A stretch of 64,000 nt of DNA from a bacterium (GTDB lineage: Bacteria; Krumholzibacteriota; Krumholzibacteriia; LZORAL124-64-63), in NCBI GenBank assembly GCA_024231905.1, contig JAAEQC010000157.1, positions 1 through 64,000 of the forward strand, given 5' to 3'. Every line of letters starts with the position of its first letter. The stretch's first letter is position 1. Positions 9,601-17,105 of the stretch are shown piece after piece. The notes under the pieces are model-generated. The model saw only the letters and a list, made by a program, of their open reading frames with translations, was not told the origin of the DNA and made no database searches. A program made the translations under genes and the position numbers.

Positions 9601-10511
9601 GAGAAGGATTTGCCGCGCATCGCGCCATAGGCAAACCGCGAGAGGTAGAAGAACCGATGCAGCTTGACCACGTCGTCCCCGCCGCCTCCCTCTTTTTTCA
9701 TCCGCATGAACGTGTCGCGGTCGCCGGTCCAGTTCATCCCACAAAGGCGCTTGAGATCCGTCTCGGAGATCTTCGACATCATCCGCCAGGCCTCCGCCAC
9801 CTCCTCGTCGTAATCGTTGACCACCTCGACCGGCGCTTTTTCCTTTGCGAAGAGCACCGCGCCCGAGCCGATGAAGGGCTCAACGTAGACCTTGTGCACG
9901 GGCATCATCTCGACCAACCGCTTCGCCAGCGCCGCCTTGCCGGCTGGGTAGGCCCACAACCCCTTGAAGATGCGCAGCGACTCGTCGACATCCAAACCCC
10001 GGCGGTCGTACTCGGACTTGACGATCATCGCCAACTCCTCCGCGCCATCGACCTCCGGGTTCGCGTCGAGCAGGCGAGCGACCGCGCCGAGGTCGGCGGA
10101 GCTCAATTCCGAGACCGCGGCCTCGTCCGGGGCCTCGACATCTGCTTTTTTGATCCGAGTCGGAACATCAAGCCCCTTCACCACCACCGACTCCTCCCAT
10201 TCATCGACCAAGGCCAATGGATGGAACCACACCGGCGAAGGAGAGGCGGAGAAGGTTTGGGCCATGTAGGGGTCGAGCTTGTCGCCCAGCTTCGACACCG
10301 CGACCTCTCCAGACGCGAAGCGCACCCCCTTGCGGAGCCTGACTTCGGCGTGAGCGTGCGGTTCCGCTCCAGCGTCCACCTCGCCGTCTGCCAGCAGCAT
10401 GTCCGCGCCGGCCATCTCTCCCAGGTCGCGGTCCGCGAGGACTCCAACGATCTGGTCGGTGGCCAGGCGGTGGACCAGGTAGTGAGGGTCGAGAGACTTC
10501 AGAATTTTCAT
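6672..10511 (-). CDS. multidomain Dam methylase - DHH phosphoesterase - ligase-like - XkdF prohead protease
   Basis: This 1279-residue protein joins several domains in one frame. Residues 183-435 are a D12-class N6-adenine methyltransferase (YVEPFIGSGAVLF at 209-221, EVVNDYDEEV, catalytic DPPY at 352-355). Residues 473-750 are a DHH/DHHA1 phosphoesterase (YHGDLDG 479-485, VDYG 524-527, IDHH 551-554, GGGGH 735-739). Residues 770-832 resemble a short conserved phage domain ending PYSELSEEEKDLDR. Residues 880-1110 look like a worn ATP-dependent DNA ligase: KWNGR at 886-890 for KxDGxR, GEVVEA, VFMARDILMWEGKD, then an OB-fold-like part. Residues 1155-1272 match the XkdF/Peptidase_S78_2 prohead protease, including IMHE 1206-1209 and HNFIAP 1221-1226. 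It lies between MuF and scaffold genes, the usual protease position, and overlaps both neighbours by 4 bases. An 11-A tract lies at codons 457-460. Confidence 0.8.
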   Translation of the reverse strand: MKILKSLDPHYLVHRLATDQIVGVLADRDLGEMAGADMLLADGEVDAGAEPHAHAEVRLRKGVRFASGEVAVSKLGDKLDPYMAQTFSASPSPVWFHPLALVDEWEESVVVKGLDVPTRIKKADVEAPDEAAVSELSSADLGAVARLLDANPEVDGAEELAMIVKSEYDRRGLDVDESLRIFKGLWAYPAGKAALAKRLVEMMPVHKVYVEPFIGSGAVLFAKEKAPVEVVNDYDEEVAEAWRMMSKISETDLKRLCGMNWTGDRDTFMRMKKEGGGGDDVVKLHRFFYLSRFAYGAMRGKSFSPGMQGRVLTMPRKLEKNVPRVAGVRAFHGDYEDVCRKFDGPDTFHFMDPPYAGYNTNVGEAGFDEARFFKMLQELQGKWIVTYGVRGDLPKMLKDSEFTVVKVDTRRSIRTMRGVAGDDVLKQIIAYNYELPGKGDPEPAPEPEPSPDQVEDEKKKLTPSLVEKESAPAAVLCLYHGDLDGVASAAVVLKAHPEAELVSINYGQEFDWESIKGREQVFMVDYGMQPFDEMVKLKTEVEKEGAKLIWIDHHVTALEAADKAGFEADGLREIGQAGCELTWKFLNPDSPTPEVIRLAGRYDVWDHSDPSVLPVHHAMEAIAEANDPTSDWWKEWLGKDKESFDELIEQGKAIGEWLKEFSAGSIRFAAFDVDFADLKCVAACTSLPGGAQFKSVAEDKDAAISFCFSPRNQWNISMYALKDGVDVGAVCASNGGGGHATSGGFQAKELPFELPVSAEKSAVAKEDIREQLAAYAHSAWSRWMRHLFERGDSISAEDAERWKRQMDTPYSELSEEEKDLDRVEADHMLEVLSGRGDGIAKAAIDASSALEAATPPDDKSFAGVNELLEGFATAEALAAGLGVGPKWNGRLAVVQSTGGGATIAVAGAEGDQSGAMPGLAADAAKLGAGAALVGEVVEADIGAVFMARDILMWEGKDHSDEPWETRQKILNQVVPKATTTIAPSPIRIVHSEDKLKAAIKWASEIPGAVGVNVFAAEAKAVGGALAEVKTPRIVNALVVAKKADGDSSVSFQCAVGPLSESESGRMKETLEIGGRKYTPVGSTSPSDVAAEEGDVLRLEVGEILVIDSDDSAAIGWDTSKVLERVHVKPATVSEIRALARPHEIQKLCKILKRDAERHYVLSVVLEPNDGEDGAPLDPDAHDEIYSEDEVWDACVYWYEQGSSLGIMHEREATKAEMLPIHNFIAPADMEIDGEMVRAGSWLIGSLVLSAALWQRIDAGELNAWSVDGRALRRPEAIAA
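9132..9142 (-). other. 11-A homopolymer, possible slippage site between methylase and DHH domains
   Basis: The coding strand reads GACG followed by eleven A and CTGACC, encoding DEKKKLT at the junction of the methylase and DHH domains. Loss of one A gives an immediate TGA (AAC TGA). Gain of one A gives a TGA seven codons later. Such a run is conspicuous in GC-rich DNA. Transcriptional slippage is inferred; a sequencing homopolymer artefact is the alternative. Confidence 0.5.
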
Positions 10512-10846
10512 GCTTCACCTGCCGTTTGGTTGTCGTCGGGATCTGCCCACATTCCATCCCGTGGCTCGTATTCGTCGCCGTCGATCCATTGGATCAGCGC
10601 GGTCTTGAGGGCGTCGCCAATCTGCTCGAGCGCGAAGCGGCGCTCCTTGCGCCAGCGCAGCGCGAGGTTGACGCAGTACTTCGCCCGGCGGTCGTACTCG
10701 CTGAGGGATATCTTGCCCTCAGTGTAGATCTTCTGCTTCCGGAGCTCGGCCGAGCGCATCACGGCGCGGTGGACCGCGTTCTCGATACAGGCAATCTCGC
10801 CCGTGCTGATCAGGTGTGATATTCCGGGTTGGATGATGTTAGCCAT
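10508..10846 (-). CDS. hypothetical protein of the head operon
   Basis: The 112-residue protein (MANIIQPGIS...) is helical and charged, with LRWRKERRFALEQIGDALKTALIQWIDGDE, and lacks recognised motifs. Its stop overlaps the start of the multidomain protease gene by 4 bases, so translation is probably coupled. It lies between MuF and protease genes and may be a chaperone or minor head protein, but this is positional inference only. Confidence 0.6.
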   Translation of the reverse strand: MANIIQPGISHLISTGEIACIENAVHRAVMRSAELRKQKIYTEGKISLSEYDRRAKYCVNLALRWRKERRFALEQIGDALKTALIQWIDGDEYEPRDGMWADPDDNQTAGEA

Positions 10847-10847
10847 T

Positions 10848-11018
10848 TTACTCCTCTTTAAGGGTCTCGAGCTGCTCGATGAGCTCAGACGGGTCGTCCT
10901 GAAGCATCAGGAGGACATGGGCGTCCTCGGGAGAGAGGCCACCTGTTTTTATCTTCCCGGCAGCGTATTCAATCGCCCCAGGAATGTCATTTCTTTTTAG
11001 GTCGATGAGGGCTGTCAT
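10848..11018 (-). CDS. small acidic hypothetical protein
   Basis: The gene encodes 56 residues (MTALIDLKRNDIPGAIEYAA... ending EQLETLKEE). It starts with an ATG that overlaps the MuF gene stop as ATGA, and ends two bases before the next start, so the operon is continuous here. The GGLSPEDAHVLLMLQDD segment looks like a short helix-loop-helix. No family is recognised. Confidence 0.6.
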   Translation of the reverse strand: MTALIDLKRNDIPGAIEYAAGKIKTGGLSPEDAHVLLMLQDDPSELIEQLETLKEE

Positions 11019-13315
11019 TTAAGTGTCTCTTTTGCCGTGGACAGCATCTCTTTGTGCATGCTGGCCCGCATTTTCTTGCTCAGTTTTTTGGTCTGGGCAG
11101 CGGTCAAATTATTCTCTGTAGCGACCGTCGCGGTCAACTCGTCGGAAAGAGCGTCAGAGAAAACCTCTAACCATTTTTCTCCGGTCTTTGTTGCGTTGGC
11201 CTCGGCAACGTATCCGGCTCTCATCTGAATTGACGCGCGGCCGAGAGACTCTTCTAGCTTGCGAATTGCAGCAGGGCGGCTGGTTATCCCAATGGCGTCG
11301 AGAACACCCGTCTGAACCCGCCGCATCGTCATGACCGTGTTGGTGATGTACCTGCTGTAAGCGCCGGCGTATTTTACCATCTCCATTCTAAACCCAAGTT
11401 TCGGTCCGAATCGATTGAGAACTATATGGCGCGCAGCCGCTTCAGTGCTGGTCTCTTCTGCAAAAACGCCGACGCCCCTATACGCCGACGATTTCATTGG
11501 GGAGGCGCCGTGGACCGCTTCATGAACAAGGCTGTTAAATCCGTTCAGGTATCGCTGGGCATCGCCGTGGCCTATCTCTGCGTTCGCCATGAATTGGCCT
11601 GCCTCGCGGTGGGCGCGGGCGTCAAGGCCAATCTGTCCCCGCCATGTATGGACGCCTCTTGCTCCGGCTCTCTTTAGGTCGGAGTTGTACATCAGTTTTT
11701 CTGGTCTGTTCCACGCATGGTCGTACGGGACCACTCCTTCTTCGTGCAGCAGCGCAGCCATCTGCTCGCGGACCTCCGCTTGGTCTTCCGCCTTGAGGGC
11801 TTGGGCCAGCTTGCCGTTGTCGTACTTCGTCTTCGATGGATCGAACTGACCGATGCCATGATTCGGCGTTGCCGGTTTTGGCGCGGCGGGTTTTGGCCGC
11901 GCGGCGGGTTTGGGCTTTGGTGTGGCTGGCCGCGCCAGCGTCGCACCGAGCACCGGGATAGCCGTGGAGCGACAACCGCCATGCGCAGGTGGCGGGGAGA
12001 ACCCATTTCCCTGGAGACCCTTCACGCTTTTTGCGTTGGAGTACTTCCCGATCTCGTCGCGCTGGCCGCGCCCTGATTTCTCCACCACCGCAACACGCTG
12101 GAGGCCGCCGGCCTGCTGCATGAAGATGCCGGTCTTGCCGCCGTGGGATCCACCCTGGATTTTCTTCTCGTAGAACCACGGCATCGTGTGCTTGATGTCG
12201 GTCGGATCCTCAAGGGCGTCTGCGGCGGCGTATCTCTCGAGCGATGCATCGACAGAGAACTGCTTGCCGTCCAGCCACCGGCAGATTTCAGTGGTGGCCT
12301 CGTCCAGCACCGACGACCACTCGTAGACCTGGATCCCGGCATCCTGCATCGACCGCAAGCTCGAGTACTCCCGGGCCCGGGTTTGGACGGTGCTGGCGAC
12401 CATGCGGAAGTAGGCTTCGGTTTGCGCCTCGGCGGCATCGCTCAGGCGCCGGTGCAGTTCCTTACCGATCACCCTGGAGCTCTCGCCCTTGTTGATCCCG
12501 GTCTGGATGATGTCGCGGGCCTGGGAACTCAGGCTCTCGGACATCTGCCCGCTGGCGAAGTTCCGGATGTAGTGAGCGTTGGTCGCAGCGGCCCGGGTGA
12601 CCGCAGCCTTGTCCTTCAGCTCGATGGCGCGGTCGACCCGCAGGTTGTGCTTCTTGACGAACGATGAGCGCGCCGATGTGGCCATGCCGACCGCGGTCTT
12701 CGCCAGCCCGGGCCCGACGGATCGATAGACCGCCGCTGCAGAGGCGTCGAGCTTTTTTGCGAGCCGGGTGCTGAACCCGTGCACCTGCCGCGGGGTGGCG
12801 GACGCCCAGTCGATCCGCGAGGAGGTGATGGCCTTCTCGACGGTCTTTTTGAACGCCGGCACTGCCTCCCTATTAAGGTCGCGCGCGAGCGCGTCCACGA
12901 GGGCGTCAAACTCCCGTGGGTCGTACGGGTCTGAATCCTTGGCTTTGACGAGGCGGGCCACCGAGCCCGCGGCCTTGGTAGCCCGCGCGAGCAGCTCGGC
13001 CTTCGACATCGTTTCGAAGGAGGCGATGGACCGAATCACCTGCGTGGACCCGTCAACCTCGACGAGCTCGCCGAGGATCACTTTGCGGCGGGTTTTGCGA
13101 GCGACTCGTGCGGCAGCACGCCTCGCGGTGTCCACTAGCCTGGCGGACATCCGAAACGTCTGCCAGGCGCCGTGTGAGGCGCGGTGGAGCAGGATGTAGC
13201 CCTGGGCCTTCGCACCGCGACGAAGGCGCACGTTGGCTAGCGAGGGGCCGACGTAGCCGACACTCGGGCCGCGCTGGACGAGGACCGCCCGGCTTGGAAG
13301 CTCAAGGAGTTCCAT
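11015..13315 (-). CDS. MuF-type head morphogenesis protein with C-terminal zincin-like domain
   Basis: The 766-residue protein has a long helical N-terminal half. A MuF/SPP1 gp7-like segment at about residues 285-455 contains TEICRWLDGKQF (342-353) and the closing PPAHGGCRS (442-450). A Pro/Lys/Ala linker (463-484) leads to a C-terminal domain of about 280 residues with LVHEAVHG (596-603), an HExxH zinc-peptidase signature, and downstream acidic residues at 620-625 (EETSTE) that could be the third ligand. MuF proteins are minor capsid components next to the portal and are known carriers of C-terminal effector domains. Here the effector may be a metallopeptidase. The start overlaps the portal gene by 14 bases. 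Confidence 0.75.
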   Translation of the reverse strand: MELLELPSRAVLVQRGPSVGYVGPSLANVRLRRGAKAQGYILLHRASHGAWQTFRMSARLVDTARRAAARVARKTRRKVILGELVEVDGSTQVIRSIASFETMSKAELLARATKAAGSVARLVKAKDSDPYDPREFDALVDALARDLNREAVPAFKKTVEKAITSSRIDWASATPRQVHGFSTRLAKKLDASAAAVYRSVGPGLAKTAVGMATSARSSFVKKHNLRVDRAIELKDKAAVTRAAATNAHYIRNFASGQMSESLSSQARDIIQTGINKGESSRVIGKELHRRLSDAAEAQTEAYFRMVASTVQTRAREYSSLRSMQDAGIQVYEWSSVLDEATTEICRWLDGKQFSVDASLERYAAADALEDPTDIKHTMPWFYEKKIQGGSHGGKTGIFMQQAGGLQRVAVVEKSGRGQRDEIGKYSNAKSVKGLQGNGFSPPPAHGGCRSTAIPVLGATLARPATPKPKPAARPKPAAPKPATPNHGIGQFDPSKTKYDNGKLAQALKAEDQAEVREQMAALLHEEGVVPYDHAWNRPEKLMYNSDLKRAGARGVHTWRGQIGLDARAHREAGQFMANAEIGHGDAQRYLNGFNSLVHEAVHGASPMKSSAYRGVGVFAEETSTEAAARHIVLNRFGPKLGFRMEMVKYAGAYSRYITNTVMTMRRVQTGVLDAIGITSRPAAIRKLEESLGRASIQMRAGYVAEANATKTGEKWLEVFSDALSDELTATVATENNLTAAQTKKLSKKMRASMHKEMLSTAKETLK

Positions 13316-15080
13316 CGTCCTCCGGCATCTGCGCCATCATCTCGGCTGCCCGAGCAGCCCCAAGCACCGCCTCCATCTTGAGGATCTGTTTGGAGATGGC
13401 TTCCGGGCTGCCAGGAGGTGATTCGGGTTCCTCTTCTGACGCAGGCTCACCTGCCGGCCTGACTGTCTCCGGGGTTTTGAGAGCCGGTGGTTGGTGACCG
13501 GCGGAGATCATCTGCTGGGTGATGTGCTGCCAGTCGCTCGCCGCGCTCGGGAGGTCGACGCCCAGGAGCTGCTCAGCGAGCGGCCGAAGCTCCGCAGGGG
13601 TGACGACGCCCTCGTGCACGAATGCCCGGGCGATGTTGGAGATGGACTCCGGGTCGCGCTTCCGGCTGCCGAGGGATTTGAATCGCCAGAATCGGATCCC
13701 CCAGTTCTCCACCAGGGTGGTGTTGATGAGGTCGTCGAATGCCTGGCGCTCCGGGGCGAACACTTGGTCCTCGGCGAATTCCAGAGCGGCCTGGGCCACC
13801 GCCTTGTTGAGATCTTTGACCTTCCCTCGGAGAAGAGACGGCAGCCGGAAGCTCTCACCCACCTGGTCGGATGTCATCTCGATGTACTGCGAGAAGGTGA
13901 GGTCGTCCTGCTGGGCCTGGCGCAGGGAGACCCACTCGATCTGAACCCGGCCAGATCCAGGGAGGATTGCATTCTCCCTCGGGGTGGTAGCCTCGACCAG
14001 AGCGATCTTCTGCCTGGCAGCTCCCTCGCCCGCGTCGAAGAAAGTCCCAAGGCTCCCCTTCGAGGACTGGCCCACTCGTCCATCCGACACCAGCAGCAGC
14101 CCCTGGGGGATGGCTGAGTTCGAGAGATACTTGGCGTTGTCCTCGGACGCCTCTCTGCTCCCGACGATGTTCGGCACCAGGCCGTGCCACCGCGGTTGTG
14201 GATAGGCTCCCTCTGGGTAGTATGCCCCAAACCACAGGATCTCCGTGGCGACCGGCGGTTGCTCACCGGCCGGCGTAGCGGCGGCTGATTTCAGCTCAGC
14301 AATGGTTTTGTATGCCTCGCCGGTCTTCGCCGACACGAACCGCGGATCACCGAACCATTTGAAGTAGGTGAATGTGCCGGTCGCGTCTTGCTGGATCACC
14401 CGGCGGAAGCGGCGGTCGACCGTGACCTTCTCTCGGCTAACATCGCTGGTGTTGACCCACTCTTCGACCTCGGTGGTCTCGTCGTCGACCACCGTGAGCC
14501 GGAGGGTCCGGCTGGGGACATGCTTCGCCCGGACGATCTGCCTGGCCTCATTCCGGATGATCTCCCACGCCCCCCAACCAATGACCTCACGGTCACGGCG
14601 CTGCTGCTGGCGGAGCTCAGAGAAAGTGCTCTCATAGCAGAGAGCCTTGATGCGCAGCTTGAGCAGGGCCTTTTCGAGCTTCGCCTCGCGGCGCCACTCC
14701 TTCATCGTCTCGGCGACCTCTTCCTCGGTCGGCATCTCCGCCGAAGGGGAAGCAGACCGACGCTCCAAGAACATCGCTGTCGCAACCTGCTCCGCGGCGT
14801 CATCGGCATCGAGGTCGAGCACCGCCTCTGGCGACCATCCGCGCGCATCGATGTTTGCCACCATCGAGTCGACGCACTGCTGGAGGGTATCAGAAACAGA
14901 ATAGAGCAAGAGAAGGCGGTCGACGTCTAGCGGTGGATCGAGAGGGAATGACAATCCCCACTGAACCTCGTCGGCGTCCTCGCGCGCGCGGCCAAAGTCA
15001 ACATCTATTTTCGGCGCAGCTTTAATTACCGTTACATCGAGTTCCGGCGCTGCGGGCGGAGCGGGTGTGGTCTGGACCAT
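13302..15080 (-). CDS. phage portal protein
   Basis: The 592-residue protein resembles portal proteins of the PBSX type. Residues near 245-330 contain YFKWFGDPRFVSAKTGE, then PQPRWHGLVPNIVGSREA and NSAIPQGLLLVSDG, followed by the FSQYIEMTSDQVGESFRLP wing segment. The C-terminus is acidic and Pro-rich. The portal forms the dodecameric DNA channel at one capsid vertex. Gene order (portal, MuF, protease, scaffold, capsid) supports the call. It is the first gene after a probable promoter at about 15.17 kb. Confidence 0.8.
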   Translation of the reverse strand: MVQTTPAPPAAPELDVTVIKAAPKIDVDFGRAREDADEVQWGLSFPLDPPLDVDRLLLLYSVSDTLQQCVDSMVANIDARGWSPEAVLDLDADDAAEQVATAMFLERRSASPSAEMPTEEEVAETMKEWRREAKLEKALLKLRIKALCYESTFSELRQQQRRDREVIGWGAWEIIRNEARQIVRAKHVPSRTLRLTVVDDETTEVEEWVNTSDVSREKVTVDRRFRRVIQQDATGTFTYFKWFGDPRFVSAKTGEAYKTIAELKSAAATPAGEQPPVATEILWFGAYYPEGAYPQPRWHGLVPNIVGSREASEDNAKYLSNSAIPQGLLLVSDGRVGQSSKGSLGTFFDAGEGAARQKIALVEATTPRENAILPGSGRVQIEWVSLRQAQQDDLTFSQYIEMTSDQVGESFRLPSLLRGKVKDLNKAVAQAALEFAEDQVFAPERQAFDDLINTTLVENWGIRFWRFKSLGSRKRDPESISNIARAFVHEGVVTPAELRPLAEQLLGVDLPSAASDWQHITQQMISAGHQPPALKTPETVRPAGEPASEEEPESPPGSPEAISKQILKMEAVLGAARAAEMMAQMPEDDGTP

Positions 15081-15163
15081 GTATTCGGGCCTCCGGGTTG
15101 GGCCTCCGCCGCGGTCCGCGCGCTTTTAGCGGGCGGCGGCGGGCGGCAGCGGCGGACATCTCC

Positions 15164-15192
15164 ACTATCTTTGTTTTTTCTCTCTGCGTCAA
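15164..15192 (-). promoter_or_regulatory. sigma70-like promoter for the head operon
   Basis: On the minus strand TTGACG is followed after exactly 17 bases by GATAGT, matching the -35 and -10 consensus at 5 and 4 of 6 positions. It lies about 85 bases before the portal ATG in the divergent intergenic region and points leftward. The spacer is A-rich in otherwise GC-rich DNA. Confidence 0.5.
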
Positions 15193-15259
15193 TGACCGCG
15201 TTACGTTTGAGTAATCCCGGGCCCGGCGAGAAAAAATCGCACACTCGGAGATTATCCTA

Positions 15260-15287
15260 TTGCAATCATCGCACAGGCGGTTATAAA
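15260..15287 (+). promoter_or_regulatory. repeated early-type promoter, copy 1
   Basis: TTGCAA and TATAAA are separated by 16 bases. The 16-base core TTGCAATCATCGCACA is identical in two further copies at 16707 and 17341. The predicted transcription start falls near 15295, so the GTG there would be nearly leaderless; the ATG at 15340 with GGAGG is the better start. Confidence 0.65.
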
Positions 15288-15339
15288 TAGACTCGTGAGC
15301 AACACGAAAAACAAACCCAGCGCAGCCCCGGAGGCCACC

Positions 15340-15561
15340 ATGAGCACCAACAACACCAACGTCGCCCGCAAGGCCAACGCCAATGCCCGCCACGCCGAGC
15401 TCATGGACGAGACAGAATCCCAGCTCCTCCGAATCGCCCAGGGCCTCGAGAGCCACCGCTCGGGCTGGAACAAAAACTGGGCGGACGTCGGCGACCTTGC
15501 CCACTTGGTCGAGCAGCTCACCGACGCCGCCAACTTCATCAACGGAACGGACGAGGACTAA
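15340..15561 (+). CDS. small early-region protein, paralogue of the 17414 gene
   Basis: The 73-residue protein has the body motif WADVGDLAHLVEQLTDAANF and the end INGTDED, which it shares with the product of the gene at 17414-17623. The ATG at 15340 is preceded by GGAGG, whereas an upstream in-frame GTG lies at the expected transcription start of promoter copy 1 and would lack a leader. It is acidic and probably helical. No known family; a plus-strand early role is inferred from promoter and position. Confidence 0.6.
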   Translation: MSTNNTNVARKANANARHAELMDETESQLLRIAQGLESHRSGWNKNWADVGDLAHLVEQLTDAANFINGTDED

Positions 15562-15564
15562 ACG

Positions 15565-16017
15565 ATGACCACCACCGACGCTAAAATCACCATGACCACC
15601 ACCGAGCACGCCTGGGTTTGGGATAGCTTGAAAGCCACCGTCGACAACTACGCCACGGCCTCCGACGAGATGAGCGAGAGGTTCGACCTCAACCCCCGCA
15701 ACGCCTTTTTCGCTATCGAGCGCGTCGGCTCTTTTGTAAAGACCGCCTGGGAGGCCGAGAACGCCGAGAGGATCATCCGCGGCACCGAGGGGGTCATGAA
15801 GAGCAAGAATCTCCCCGCCGAGGCGGCCCTTGAGGCAGCCCTCGAGTGGGCGGTAGAGCAGGTCAAAGACGCGCTCCTGAACAACCGGTTCGCCGCCAGC
15901 AGCACCTGCCCGGCGACGAACATGGTCGGCCACTACAAGGCGGAGGCCGCCACCCAATGGCTGCAGGGGATCGGGAGCTACACCCGGGTGCTCGCCAGCG
16001 CGAAGAAGGCCGAGTAG
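15565..16017 (+). CDS. hypothetical protein, early plus-strand block
   Basis: The 150-residue protein (MTTTDAKITMTTTEHAWVWD...) is helical and contains a conserved-looking AALEAALEWAVEQVKDALLNNRF segment near residue 95. It starts 3 bases after the preceding gene and ends just before a perfect 8-bp GC hairpin. No membrane segment or known motif is visible. It belongs to the first plus-strand transcript. Confidence 0.6.
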   Translation: MTTTDAKITMTTTEHAWVWDSLKATVDNYATASDEMSERFDLNPRNAFFAIERVGSFVKTAWEAENAERIIRGTEGVMKSKNLPAEAALEAALEWAVEQVKDALLNNRFAASSTCPATNMVGHYKAEAATQWLQGIGSYTRVLASAKKAE

Positions 16018-16032
16018 GAAACCAAGAAAAAA

Positions 16033-16052
16033 GCCCGGGCCGGCGCCCGGGC
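16033..16052 (+). promoter_or_regulatory. GC hairpin directly before a ribosome-binding site
   Basis: GCCCGGGC, loop CGGC, GCCCGGGC forms a perfect 8-bp stem, followed within one base by CGGAGGA and the ATG at 16064. There is no U-tract after it. It sits in the same relation to a start codon as the duplicated structured leaders at 17026 and 17831. Confidence 0.5.
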
Positions 16053-16063
16053 CGGAGGATGCC

Positions 16064-16321
16064 ATGAACGACTGCATCGACCGCCGAACCGGATCCGCCG
16101 AGGCCTTCCTCTGCGACGACGCCAACCAAGCCTACCGGCGAGCTCACGACGAGGCGAGCTGGCGGCGGGCCCACGAGGCAGCCATGCGGGTGGTGTCCCA
16201 TCTCACCGACCAGCGGAAGCACGCCCGAGCCGTCGAGTGGCGCGAGCAGGCCATGACCGCTTACTGGAACGCAAAGCGCGCGGCGAGGGCCGCCGCCAAC
16301 AAGGAGCAACCCCATGTCTAG
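16064..16321 (+). CDS. small basic/helical hypothetical protein
   Basis: The 85-residue protein starts MNDCIDRRTG and is Ala/Arg-rich and helical (HEASWRRAHEAAMRVV-like segments). A GGAGGA lies 5 bases before the ATG, right after a strong hairpin. It overlaps the next gene by 8 bases in another frame. No family is recognised. Confidence 0.6.
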   Translation: MNDCIDRRTGSAEAFLCDDANQAYRRAHDEASWRRAHEAAMRVVSHLTDQRKHARAVEWREQAMTAYWNAKRAARAAANKEQPHV

Positions 16322-16628
16322 AATTTCAATGACGATAGCCTGCGCCAGCGCGCTCGAGGAGGCCTGCTGGATAACAAGGTCCAGCTGCACCGGCGACCTC
16401 CTCTCCGCCGCCCTGGACGGCAACCAGGCCGCCCTGGAGGCCATCGCAGATGAGTGGCCAGCGGACACCGCGGGCGAGCGCACCGACTTCGTCTATGTCC
16501 GGGCCGAGGTGCTCGAGCGGCTGGCGGAGGTTGCCCACGACGCCCCCGAGCAACCCCGCCGCCGGGGCCCGAAAGGCGCCGGAGTGGACGGGATTTCGGA
16601 GCTTCTCCGCCGCCACAGCGGCCTCTGA
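16314..16628 (+). CDS. hypothetical protein, early plus-strand block
   Basis: The 104-residue protein (MSRISMTIACASALEE...) has a helical N-terminus and a basic linker RRRGPKGAG before a helical end. AAGGAG lies upstream within the preceding gene. The two genes overlap by 8 bases, indicating coupled translation. Nothing in it matches a family I know. Confidence 0.55.
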   Translation: MSRISMTIACASALEEACWITRSSCTGDLLSAALDGNQAALEAIADEWPADTAGERTDFVYVRAEVLERLAEVAHDAPEQPRRRGPKGAGVDGISELLRRHSGL

Positions 16629-16706
16629 CCACGAGAAAGATCTGCTCCAACCCCCCGTAAACTCCGCACAACCAGATTTATCTTCGCACACCCTGACCTT
16701 TTTCTA

Positions 16707-16734
16707 TTGCAATCATCGCACATTGGTTTATAAA
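16707..16734 (+). promoter_or_regulatory. repeated early-type promoter, copy 2
   Basis: TTGCAA, 16 bases, TATAAA. The stretch from -35 to -10 shares its first 16 bases with copy 1 and more than 20 bases with copy 3. The next in-frame ATG (16741) is only 7 bases after the -10, so the ATG at 16780 with CGGAG is the likely start. Confidence 0.65.
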
Positions 16735-16779
16735 ACAATCATGAACGCAGCCAAAAACACCAACCAAACGGAGCGCAAC

Positions 16780-17028
16780 ATGGCCACAAAGAAAACCAAC
16801 GGAACCAAGAATAGCGAGATTCTTCTCAATGAAAACTGGACCCTGAAGATCACACAATACAACAGCACCGATGACGGCCGACTCGTCGCTGAGGGCATCT
16901 TGAAAGGGAAAGGAAAGGAGATCCGGGCGACCGGTTTTGCGCACACAAACCGAGCCAAGGCGGCTGAGTCCCTGGTCATTCTTTCGCGGGCCGCCATCGA
17001 GAGCGACCCCTGGATCAGCAGCCTGTAG
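16780..17028 (+). CDS. small protein with MATKKTNGT leader
   Basis: The 82-residue protein starts MATKKTNGTKNSEILL and continues with a beta-rich NWTLKITQYNSTDDGRLVAEG part. The DNA from promoter copy 2 through the first codons is almost identical to the region after promoter copy 3, so the 5' end is duplicated while the bodies of the two genes differ. GGAG lies 7 bases before the chosen ATG. Function unknown. Confidence 0.6.
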   Translation: MATKKTNGTKNSEILLNENWTLKITQYNSTDDGRLVAEGILKGKGKEIRATGFAHTNRAKAAESLVILSRAAIESDPWISSL

Positions 17029-17105
17029 CCAGCGCCCGGGCGCGGAGGACGCCCGCCGGCTCGACACCGGCGCCCGGGATCACCAAAACCCAAAAGGAGA
17101 AATCC
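17026..17105 (+). repeat. structured leader repeat, copy A, with tRNA T-arm-like fold
   Basis: About 76 bases, starting at the stop TAG of the previous gene and ending in AAAAGGAGAA before the ATG at 17106, recur almost unchanged at 17831-17909. An outer CCCGGGC/GCCCGGG stem encloses a short GCG/CGC arm and a 5-bp GCCGG/CCGGC stem with a seven-base CTCGACA loop. It is followed by ATCACCA, giving a small tRNA-like outline. No anticodon arm is present. Confidence 0.6.

Noticed and set aside
17026..17105. Possible real tRNA gene
   Set aside because: The element has an acceptor-like stem and T-arm-like hairpin but no anticodon arm and no D arm, and is only about 50 bases long; it is kept as a structured repeat.
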